Of a DNA stretch of 64,000 bases, positions 33,401-45,400 are shown one piece after another. The notes below the pieces were generated by a model. It saw nothing but the letters and a program-made list of their open reading frames with translations. It did not search any database and was not told the origin of the DNA. The stretch spans positions 533,501 to 597,500 of the forward strand of contig NC_065894.1 of NCBI RefSeq assembly GCF_905147045.1. The letters run 5' to 3'. Numbering within the stretch: the first letter of the stretch is position 1; each line of letters begins with the position of its first letter. The position numbers were made by a program, and so were the translations under genes. Source of the DNA: Nymphalis io. Taxonomy: Eukaryota; Arthropoda; Insecta; Lepidoptera; Nymphalidae.

Positions 33401-36400
33401 AATAAAAAAAATATTAAAAAATTAATAACTCGAAAACGATACACTTTTGCATAAGCATTTTGGGGGTCATTTGATAGCTATCGTCCTGAACTATAACCCT
33501 TTAAAAGGATCGTGACATATTACCCTGTAACCCTGTATACGTATGATGCCCTATATACTGATGGATATTTAAAGACAAACAATGTACAAGTAAATTATTA
33601 ATTTATTTCTAATGTTTTGCTTATAAGTATTTAGTTTTAATTTTCGTTGCTGTTAAAACTGCCCGCAGCCATTTTGAAATATTTTATTTATCTTTCTTCG
33701 TCAAGATATTACTCTCTTCAGTTATTCTCTAATGTTTAATTTTTTGTAAACGGGTACTTCTCTGAATTAACTCTACAGGGTTTAATTTCAACACATCCGG
33801 ATGGCTCAAATCTAAATAAAACAATGTTATAAAAAAAATATAATATTGAGTGACTCACTCCTAAGCGTTTGTCATATAATCAAAGACTTTATTCAAATAT
33901 GTATCTGCGAATGTCCGTTTTTGACCTCTACGCATTGTACCGTTCCACGCGTAGACAGAGAAACTAATAGACGCAATGACGATTTCCTTCTCACTCACAC
34001 AAGAAAGAGAACGAAAATTACGTTACAAATGGTTTAAACAGAGATAGAATTATCAAATCTTTTGTCCCTTATCGCGTAACCAGCTTTGGTGGTATTTAAG
34101 TAGCGAAACAAACTTGACAGTTGGTGCGTTCAATGTGTTTTTGTTCAATTTTCGCTTACTTTTATGTTAGAAAACGATTCCAATCCAGTGAAAAGGTCGA
34201 GAAACAATCCTTATATCATATCGAAGATTATACAATGGTGCATTGTCGTATTAATCGAAACAAAAACAAACAATGCAACAGTTTTTGGGCGTAGATGGAA
34301 AACAAAACAATATTATAATTAAAAAAAGTATAATAAATTTTAAAAAGTAAAATTTAATAAACTTATTTTGTTTTAATGAAATCATGAAAATTATTTATCT
34401 CCCAAAACAGGGAATGCAGGTACTATGGCAACATTATACGCACACATTGACAAACTACCTCTGTCTCAATCGCGGTTTCACGGCCCCTTGGTCTATTCGT
34501 TTCTCCGCCTACGGCCCCGTAACTCACCCGGGCGGCCCCCCGGCGGCGCAGGCGGCGGCGCAGTGCAGCACGCCGTACAGCGGCGCGCGGCGCACGGCCC
34601 GCGCCAGCCCGCGCTCGCACGGCGCCAGCTGCGCCTCCAGCGCGTCCAGCAGCGCGCCGAGCAGGGCGGACGACACCTTGCTGGGTGTGTTGCTGGGAAA
34701 CGACGTTCGTCAGTGACTCCTTCTCGCATGGCGTGAGGAGTTGAATTGTCTCGTTATTTATTCGATATTAAATATATTTTTTTAATTTTGGAGTACCAGA
34801 TGAATCCTTTTTTGCTCATTATGTCCGAAGATGGCTCAAAAATATCAAAAGCGATCAGCACGAATACTGATACAAAATATCTTCATGTTATTGGTCATCA
34901 GGCAGATTAGTGCAATCTGAACAAAATGCATCTTAAAAGGACATCATATTGAGTTCAGAGTATCTAACGAACTGGAAAAATTCAAAATTGTGCGCTCATT
35001 TCATAGTCTCGCGTCGCCCGCGTCGCTGCACGCTCGTTAAAAATGCCGAAGTGTTCGTTGAAAATTGTAAAAATATTACGTCAAGAACGTTAAAAAATGA
35101 TGGGATATCGTATTTTCGGTAAGTAAAGGTATTTATTGATTTGCTTTTGTTGTTTTTATGACTTAATATAAAACGCAATATGTGATTTTGATTTAATTTG
35201 TCTCCAAACTTCACTCATCGGTCCAAGTATAATACGGCAAATATCAATGGCCGCATTGTCAGTGTAAGAACGATGCGTAACAGCTTCCTTTTATTTTAGT
35301 CGCACAATACAAATGTAACTACTGTAAACAAGAACAGGATTGCTCTTATTCAATAGAGTTGATTTGTTTATTATGTTTAATAAATTAATAATTTTGAACT
35401 TTTCTGTTAAAAGTTTTTGACAAATATTTATTACCTTATTTTATTATTATGTATTTTATAATATAGTTTTTAATCGAATCCCAAAGGCAGAAATGGTCGT
35501 CAATTTGACGATTATATTTTTATGTTCGTAAATATTATATCCATTAATAAGGCGACAACACATGAGTTCGTGACACGTGGCATGCTAATGAAAGAAGTGT
35601 TGCTTTGGCACAAATCGTCACATTTAAAACTTAAAAAAATTTCACTTCGGCAGTACTTACGTTTTGCCTATTTTTTTAATAAAACATTTTTTTATTTTAT
35701 GTTGTTTTATATTTTTGTGGATAATTAACTTACCTCGTATAAATAACGGGTCACTATTGTACAAGACGTGTTTTATTTACATATTTTATTAAAAAAAATA
35801 TATTTTGACCATGCCTGTTTAAAAAATTAAATGTTCTTCTAATACTATTTGAACTTTCGAGTATGTGTTTAGAACACAATTTAACAAACTCTTAAAAACT
35901 ATTTCAATCTCGTATAAAAATAAAGAGTATAAATAGTATTCGTCTCCACTCACCCTACCGACTAATTTTGGTTGTAAAATTTTATTGCTTTTTGTACACT
36001 GCTTTGTGTAAACAATTTGAAGCAATCCCGCGTAAGGTTGAATTTGCAAAAAAAAAGTTTATAGTACAACTATATTTTTTTTTTATATGCCCCGGGGTGG
36101 CAAATGACTCTACTCCACCTGATGGTAAGTGGTAGTAGAGTCCAAACGCGACGACGGCCAGTACAGTCGGGAAGAATGTTCTGTACTAGCCGTCCCCGCC
36201 TTGCCGGCCCGCAAGATGCCTCTTCACGCCTCGTTTGAAGGAACCCGGGTTGTAAGAGGAGGGGAACACGTGAGCTGGTAAGGAATTCCATTTTTTGGTA
36301 GTGCGACAAAGAAAGGAGTTGCCAAATTTCTTTGTGCGCGATGGAATTGATGTCACAGTTAGGCGGTGACATCGAGAACCAGCTCGCGTGGACGTAAGAA

Positions 36401-39400
36401 GGAAGGGGGAAGCAGGAATTAGAGAGAATAATTCCTCAGAGCACTCGCCGTGATACAGACGATAGAAAGCGCTCAGTGCTGCTATCTCGCGACGCAATTG
36501 TAAAGGTTCAAGGGTGTTTGTGACCTTTACGTCGCCAATAATGCGTACTGCACGTCGCTGCAACCGGTCCAAGGCCTCCATTAGGTACTTAGCGGAGCCA
36601 TCCCAAAGGTGCGAGCAATATTCAACGCAAGACCGTACCTGTGTTTTGTATAACAGGCACAGTTGTTGTGGCGTGAAAAAACGCCGCACCTTGTTCAGAA
36701 CTCCGAGTTTTAGTGAAGCTGTTTTTATAATAGCCTCGATGTAATCCCTTGGACTAAGGTCGCAACGAACGTCCATCCCCAGCATGGCGATTTTGCTTTG
36801 TATCATCAGCAGTGTGCCACAGAGGGAGGGATGAGGGTAAAATGGTGACTTTTTCGCTGTGTTGTAACCCCATTTGGCGATGAACTCTAATGTCCTATCG
36901 AGTTCAATGACAAGATTCTCCCGCCTCTCCTCAGTTTCCGCCCGCCCAGCCACTGCGCGTCCGTGGTATCCACCATGCACTGTACTATCATCTGCATAGC
37001 AATGTATGTTCCCAAGAGAGAGCATATCATTGATATGCAAAAGAAAGAGTGTGGGAGATAGCACAGATCCCTGGGGGACCCCAGCATTCACTACATAGAA
37101 TTGTGAAGCGCAACCATCAACTAAAACACGAAGGCTACGCTTGTGTAGGAAGCTGGCAATCCAGGTACATAGCTGAGCAGGCAGACCAAATGCCGGTAGC
37201 TTGGAGAGAAGACTTCTGTGCCAGACCCTGTCGAAAGCCTTGGAGATATCGAGGCTGACAGCCAACGATTCTCCATGCTTGTCGATAGCTTCACCCCAGA
37301 GGTGCGTTACGTACGCTAGAAGATCACCTGTGGACCGTTTTGGTCGAAACCCGTACTGACGATCATTAATTAGACAGTGATCTTCTAGGTAATGGATCAA
37401 TTGGTTGTTTAAAATCCGTTCCATCACCTTACAAAGTACTGAGGTGATAGCTATTGGCCGATAATTTGCCGGGTCAGACCGATCCCCTTTTTTGGGAACC
37501 GCTTGCACATTAGCTCTTCTCCAAGCCTCCGGCACACATCCCGAAGAGAGAGAAAGTTGGAACAGGCGCGTTAACACAGGAGACAGCTCCGCCGCGCACT
37601 TCTTCAGCACAATTGCTGGTATTCCATCGGGACCGCTAGCTTTCCGTATATCGAGTGATTGCAGCTCCGCACGCACATCACGTTGCCTAATTTTGATGTC
37701 AGGCATCGTGTGGCCACATGAAGGTATTGTTGGTGGCTGCGCACTACAATCATCGATCACAGAGTTGTCGGCAAAGAGTTTAGCCAGGAGGTCGGCTTTC
37801 TCCTGCGGACTGTGAGCTAGCGATCCGTCCGGATTTCTGAGCGGTGGCAGCGAAGGTTGGCAGAAATTGTTTTGCACAGACTTGGTCAGACGCCAGAAGC
37901 TACGGGAGCCCCTAGGATGCAACAAACAAAAAACAACGTCATGACCAATCTGTACAATGCGCTGTGCATCCGCTCTCGTGTATGCCTTCCTACAGGACTT
38001 GGAATTTTTATTGTAGTTTGCTTTCAGTGAGTCAATGTTAGATGCCCCGCTAATGCAGCCGTTGATCCACGCGCGATATGCCGCCTGCTTAGATGATACA
38101 GCGTCGGCACATTCACGAGTGAACCAACGGTTACGCGTGCCCCTATTGATGAGATCTGAGCTAGGAATGTAGTATTCCATTCCTAACATGATCTCATCAG
38201 CAACAGCAGCGGCACTAGCTGTCGGGTCATTCCCACTGAAGCAACGTTCCTTCCAAGGGACTGACGCATAGTAATCGCGCATACCGTCCCAATCCGCCGA
38301 CTTATAGTGCCAAACGCGACGTTTGCATACCGCTGATGGCGGCAGCTTGACCTGTGGCACTTTGGTAGATATAAGGCCGTGATCCGAAGAATCAAGTGGA
38401 GCTTGAACCACAACCTGATATTCCACCGGGTGAGAAGTCAGCAGAAGATCCAGTAGAGAAGGCGCTTGCCCATCAATGTCTGGGATCCTGGTGGGCTGAT
38501 CAACCAATTGGGTCAAGTCGTGTGTGAGAGCAAAAGCATGAGCAGTTCTTCCAGCATGGTCAGTTTTGAGGGATTTCAACCATGATTCATGGTGAGCATT
38601 AAAATCCCCCAAAAACACCAATTCCGCGTTAGGAAACTGCTCTTGCGCAGCATCTGCCACCCGACTAAGATGGTCGAATAATCGGCTTGACTACGTAATA
38701 GAATATAACTACTTAATAGAATTGCCTAGTGTTGGTGTTATATATTTGTTGACAGACAGACAGATCAGGAAAGGAATAATATATTTAAGAACTATTTTGC
38801 TATAAAAATTAGCATGTCATTGTCATTTGTAAAGTTTGAATTAAAATATTGTTCTAATAATAATATACATTTAATATTAATAAAATTCATTATTGCCGAG
38901 ATGGCCTAGTGGTTCGAACGCGTGAATCTTAACCGATGATCGTGGATTCAAACCCGGGCAAGCACCACTGAATTTTCGTGTGCTTAATTTGTGTTTATAA
39001 TTCATCTCGTGCTTGACGGTGAAATAAAACATCGTGAGGAAACCTACATGTGTCGAATTTCGGTGAAATTTGCCAACCAATCCGCATTGGAGCAGCGTGG
39101 TGGAATAAGCTGCAAACCTCCTCAAAAAGGGAGAGAGAAGGCCTTAGCCCAGCGGTGGGGCATTCACAGGCTGTTACTGTAAGCTTTGGATTTAAAATCT
39201 CACACTCCTCATGCTATCATTACATTACCGTCATCGTATACTGTCTTTGGTATCACGAAGGAAACTACTAGAGTCAAATTGCATACAGAATATAATTATT
39301 ATGGAAATCTTTAAACTTATTACAAGTTACATGAGAAATATCAGTTCCGGCTCACCTGTCCGGCCCCGGGAGGATGTACTCCGGCAGCGCGCTCCTGAGC

Positions 39401-42400
39401 AACTTGAGCTTGTAGACGGCGGTCACGCAGTCCGTGGGCTTGACGGAGGAAGCTTCCGTTATGATGTTTTGCAGGTCCAGACTTGTGCTGTATTTTTTAG
39501 ACTGAAATATAAGATTTTTTTTTTTTTTTTATAGAATAGGAACGTGGACGAGCATATGGGCCACCTGATGGTAAGTGGTCACCAAACGCCCTTAGACATT
39601 GGCATTGTAAGAAATGTCAACCATCGCTTATAGCCAATGCGCCACCAACCTTGGGAACTAAGATTTTATGTCCCTTGTGCCTGTAATTACACTGGCTCAC
39701 TCACCCTTCAAACCGGAACACAACAATATCAAGTATTGCTGTTTTGCGGTAGAATATCTGATGAGTGGGTGGTACCTACCCAGACGGGCTTGCACAAAGC
39801 CCAACCACCAGTTAAGTTATTATATAAAGAACGTTAGCATAGCTTCATATCTGGGCAAGTGTCACATATTTTTGAAGAGGAAACCTATTTAAACCCATCT
39901 TCCAAATTCAATGTTTAGTAGTTAGAATTTGAAAAGAGGTCTGGATGGTTTGGCGTTTTGAGTAAACACCTACCTTCTAAGGGTTAATGGGTTCTTCTGC
40001 CATAAAATCTTAGAACAGCTAAGAGACTAGAAGTTAGAAGTGTATACTCTCCCGCGCCTAGTGCGAGATATGTCCTGCGCAGTTGGCAAGTCTCCCTTGA
40101 GATTGGCCCTGTGGCCAGAGGCCATCATCATCAACCTGGCTTACCTTTAACATGTCGACTGGACAGTGACACAGCAGCTCCAGCGCCAGGGCCTTGTTGT
40201 TCTCGTAGCTGTCCCCGAGGTGATACAGAAGTGTTTCTATTTGATGGTGTTGCCAATTCCTAGAAATATTTCGAGAGTATTATTCGTAAAGGATCACTGC
40301 TGGTGTCTAATAGTAATGTGTGTAAAAAGTTCTTATACTAAATACATTACATATGTCAGAAGCTGTACACTGACATTGTACATTTTCAATATAGCGTGTC
40401 TTCTTATCAAGTAAAGTGTGGTTTAATTTAACAAAACGCGTAACAGTGTTGAACAGCTGGATTCATATGCTTTTTACGCCGTGTGGCTAAGTTCACGATG
40501 GTAGGTTTCAGGTGCCAGGAATGCAGATGCATATTTTTCTTCACCGCTGAGCAAGATATCAATAATTATGAATAAAAATTGAGCACATCAACATTGAGTG
40601 CTTTGATTTGGCCCCGCGATTTTTCGGTCATGTCGGTCTTCGCTAACCGCGTTTATAACTTGGTTATCGCTAAGGTATTTATCGAATACAATGCATATAC
40701 CGAACTAACCAACTTTTTAACGCAAGCGAAACCTTCAGAAAAGTAGTCGAACCCGTGGGGTGGGGGAATACTAATAACGATCTTATACTACAAAACCGTT
40801 TTTGCGGGCCAAGCTAACCTGACATATCCTTGCAAGGAGAGCCCGTTAGTCCACACGAGCAGCTGCAGCGCCACGTAGCGCCGGCTGTAGTTGGCGCCCG
40901 GCAGCAGGCTGTCGTAGCAGAGCTGTTCCAACTCATCGATAAACGTCAAGTAATATTGACTCTTATGTTTGTCACCGGTAGGGTCATTTTCGCGTATCAG
41001 TGCACTGTAGCTGGTCTCTAGTCGCTTTATGAACTGAAAAATAAATTGGTGCGATTTATTTATTGAATTTAAGAAAAAAAAAAGCACAAAAGTAACAACA
41101 CTTCAAACTAAAATATATGGTCTACTAGTTTGTGGCCGCGGCTTCGCCCACTTCGAGGAGGAGATATAAAAAAAGTAACCAATCTCCGTCCTTGGGGTTG
41201 AAGCTTGCTTCATACTAAATTGCTTATAAGTAAATTGCGATTGGTTACCCGCCTTCTGAAGAGTTATGAGGTGATCTTCTACTATTAGTGAAGTTTTTTA
41301 AATTCCAGTTGTTTTTCGACCGACGTGATTTTTTATATTAAATTTGGTTACATATTTATGTACTGCCTAAAATAAGCTGACCTGAAATGTATGGGGTAAA
41401 ACTTGTAGATAATCAATTTATAATAACCCTTTTCAAAATGGAAAGCATTAGTTGCCTAAAGTGCGGCTGCTGAGCGTTGATATTGAACTTCAGGAACCAA
41501 AGGACAAGGTTAAGCTCGCCCTTCGTGAAGATTTCCGTTGACTTCGGAGACTCTACTACGAGAGATATGCATAATATTCGGTTCTGAAACGAAAAAATTA
41601 TCCTATAATTATTATTGAATGTGTGTGTCGGCTAATTTGATAAATCTTATTATTTTAGTACTAGGTCACTTTTCGGCTTTCTAATATAATTATGGATACG
41701 AGATACCGTAAAAAAATCGTAAGTAACAGCCTATAAATGTCCTACTGCCGTCCTCCATCCAAACACAAGATCAAGCAGGTTAACTATACCGACCGTCAAA
41801 TGCAAAGTACTCTCACCTGCTCGCTGCAGTCCACGGCCGAAAGTTCCAGCAGCTCGTAGGACAGCACTCCCTTCCAGCACCCCTCTTCCTTTCCCCCTTT
41901 GCTCTCCACACGCTGCAGTCCCCCCGCGCGTCTCAAAGCTGACATGCACACCAGCAGGTTCCTGGTCTGCGCACGCGACGACTGTATGCACGGCAAACTG
42001 AGGGAGGGCTTCCGTTAGAGAGGTCGCTATGTAGGAGGCAACCAATTTGTGTCGTAGGGGATGATTTCAGGGAAATCTGCATGTTTCGGATGCAAATGCG
42101 GCCGATATTTTGTCATATGTATACACCGACCCACAGTGGCACAACGCGGTGAAGTAAGCTGCAAACCTTTTCCTTAAGAGAATAGGAGCCGGCGGTGGGG
42201 CATTAACAGAATTTTACTTAACTTAGGTCTTTACTTTTACGATACGTACATCCGGTCCACGAGATCGCTGTTAAGTTTCAAGGCGAGTACGAGGAGGTTC
42301 TCCAGAATGTTCAGGACGGAGGAGTCCACGGCGTCGTCGCTGACGTGACTCAGGATCAGCTCTATCCACTGCTCGAATATGACGTCGGTGCTGGCCGACT

Positions 42401-45400
42401 GTATGTGCTGCTGGAGCAGCGTCTCCAGGGCCGTCGTCGCCTGTCAGTGCGATAGTCGAACGTAAGTCTCCCGGCGGGTCGGAACGTAGATTCTACAGAA
42501 GATTCGACTAGAGAATCATTAGCTAGTCCGCATGTTATCGAAATGTGCACTGACGCTGGCCTGCACGGGCTGCAGGCGCAGCGCGGCCAGCAGGCGCGCG
42601 GGCAGGCGCGGCAGGCGGGCCAGCGCGCGCGCCGCGCCCAGCTCGGCGCCCAGCGCGCCCGCGCACACGTGGAAGCTCTTGCGCGCGGCGGGCAGCGCCC
42701 ACAGCGCCGCCACCAGCCCGTCCATGGCCTCCTCGTCACCTGCCCGGGCGTCGCATACACTTTATAGACTCATTTTTCGTCGGCTCCTCTTCGTTTGAAT
42801 TTACATTTTTATATTTAATAGGCCAGCGTGTGACCATCATTATGTCTGATGTTAAGCATCGACACCGTCCAGAATGTAGCACGCTCGATTTATTATTATA
42901 TATTATTTATAATTATTTATAGAAATGTAAATATTTCCCATTCCTAGCCAGGAGCCTCCCCCGTAACGAACTTAAAATGAACTGTAATTTATCGGGCATC
43001 TCGAAAGTCCTCTCGCGCGTACCGCGGCGGCGCAGCAGGTCTGCGCGGCGCACCAGCTGCCGCAGCGCCAGCGCGGCGGCGTGCTGCACGGCGTCGGCGC
43101 CGGCCTCCAGCGCGCCGCACAGCCACGGCAGCAGCAGCGCCACGTGCGCCGCGCCGCCCGCCGCCCGCGCCGCCCCCGCCGCCAGCGCGCGGCACACGCC
43201 CAGGCTCAGGGCCGCGTCCCCCGCGCACCTGGCGACACACGCGCGAAGCCACTTAGCCCACTGCGCGGGAAAAACTTTCGAGTCCGTCCGTCTAGTGATA
43301 GCGATCGGAATTCCATACGATCCAGTTAACGTCGACGCTATCGAGTGAGTATGTATGTCTTCTAGAACGGTTTTTTTTTACTTCGCATATTTTGCTATAC
43401 ACATGCTTTATATAGAAGATTGTCCCTGTGACGGATCCTTCGGCCACACCCCATACCTTTGAATCGGTTAAGTAATCTGGAAACCTACTCAATAAAAATA
43501 AACTTGCGGTAAAAATTAGAGATTTAAATTCAATATTTACGAGCCTTTCCTGTGTAACATTATATTATACGACCTTAAATATATAAAGATATTAAAAAGG
43601 TATTCGTGGTGGTGGTGGGATAATTGTTAGTGAGTAAGAGATGTCCGATAAAATTGGTCAAAGCCAGATCGACATCTATTGAGCCGAGAACAAGTAATAT
43701 TAAAAAACGATTCGTGGTGATCGAGCGGATTTACCGCGGATTTTAAGCGTGGTTAATTCATATTTATAGCTCATGCAGTACTTTGTTTGCGGATAAGGGA
43801 AACATTGAAAAGAAGCATGAAAAATTAAATTTAACTACATTCGTATCAAGCAAGCAAAAACAGCACAATGAATCAAGCTCCAAAATTTTTACATGAAAAG
43901 AAAGATTTTGCTCAGCAGGTGGACGTTCAACGAACTTAAATCACTTCTACTACTACTATACTTCTACAACTTTTATCTATTAGTAAACCTTATTTTACAA
44001 ATACAGAAATATACATATATATATTTCTTAAATCTTTTAAGGGGCCTTTATAGGCATGTATGTCTGTATGTCGGCCCCACAGTTACACGCTAAATTAAAA
44101 CAAAAAACGGCTCAAAAACTAAGACTAATTCAGTTTGAGAGGATCACTAACAAATTCATATATTTTAATTGCCAAAATACTCGAGGGTTTACAGAAATAA
44201 TTGTATAACTAACCTGTCGCCTATTTCCAATATCTTTTTAGTGATTTTGATAATAGCCGGCTCTCCAGTAGGAAGTACTACTTTTAACTTATTTGTAGGT
44301 ATCACTGTGACTAATGCAGAGTATATACAAAGTTTTGCTGATTCGTCCGAAAAAATATCTTTGAAAATTTCGTCATTATGTCCCGATTCCAATATCTGTA
44401 ACAGAAAATAAAAATATATTTTATTGAGTCTTATAATACATCATTTTGTTTTTTTTTTTTACATTTCAGTTTATAGTTTAAGGATAGACAGATGCGATTC
44501 TAACTTAATATAATAAATAATAGATATGTCACATACATACATTAACAATGGGGGTGTACAATTTTAAGAAACAAAATTTATTTCTGTCACATGTATTGAG
44601 TGTTCGCTCTATTTTGATATAACCTGATAACTTACATCAATCCAAGAATCCGAATTGTTTTCCAGAACATGCATTGATACATAGAGTAATCCACAAATTG
44701 ATTTTGTGTCCATCGGTGCATCTATGTCACATATTAAATACTTCAAACTGATTCTTATGTCTCCAAACAATGCGATTAAGTTAGATGTATTATTATCTCT
44801 TATTTTTTGTGTTATGTGCAATAAAAGTCTTAGAGTTGAATGTACTAAAGTAAATATTTCATTTTTCTCTGTAGGTGCTAAAGGTTTGTCGTCGCTGGAA
44901 AAAAATTAAAACTAATTTTGACCAGGTATGAGCTATAAGGAATTATGAAATTATACAATCAGCAGTACAAGTAATAATGTGGTGGATAATCCAGAACTAG
45001 CAAGTGAAACAACCAGCTTATTACAGAAGAAATAAGCTTGGTCCTTATCAAGCAGAACAGGGCTATGTACAGCACCCATTTTTTCATTTCATTACATCCC
45101 TATATTATTATGATGGGATAGACATTCTAAATGTTAATCATGCATTCGTAATCAATTCAAATTAATTTTATTCAAATAGGGATATGCACTTGAGTTATTA
45201 TTAGTTTATCATTGAGGTTACCGATAAGTTTTTTTTGAGATTTGGTTTATCAATTTATTTATAATGCAAAGTAAACTATATTATATACAGTTATTCCATC
45301 TGAACATAATGGATATAGTTTCAGACTAGTATATAGGTAGCAGACTTGTTTGGAAAGGAACAGTTTTTTAGTATTTTAGGTCATAGATTGCTTGATATTG

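Larger units (their letters stand above)
28386..34692 (-). other. THADA: THADA exons 14-23, conserved DUF2428 core (residues 783-1247)
   Basis: The most conserved part of the family. Exon 16 has TAQMVLLCAWRSIKE, exon 17 TKHRGAFEQVYVGFTRM, exon 18 KLCATRRSAGLPFMIQ, exon 20 NSATLLFSALMVRIFG and NRMTGRIFFLKYPKLY, exon 22 a Arg/Ala-rich helix with TTRRLAARAVPALV, and exon 23 NYCHGILLQ. These appear in the same order as in vertebrate THADA. Exon 15 (GIQDSWTHYARRVLHACVRV…) contains an alternating CGCACACACG tract, but the frame is intact. Confidence 0.92.

Noticed and set aside
23194..38692. Target-site duplications flanking the two LINE copies
   Set aside because: I compared the flanks of both poly(A) tails with the 5' ends and found no convincing direct repeat.
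38895..38965. tRNA-like sequence with box A and box B
   Set aside because: It is the head of a SINE: it does not fold to a complete cloverleaf and is followed by a SINE body; not a tRNA gene.
39637..39837. Recurrent ~65-codon frame starting MRHQPWELRF, also at 30577, 51549, 54880 and 58668
   Set aside because: It is a frame of the SINE sequence itself, repeated wherever the SINE occurs; not a protein family.
41127..41160. Helitron-like end CGAAGCCGCGGCCACAAACTAGT (minus strand)
   Set aside because: Only the terminal motif is recognisable and the body is not; too little for a feature call.
42977..43348. Plus-strand and alternative minus-strand frames over THADA exon 6
   Set aside because: Same effect of GC richness; no splice or homology support.
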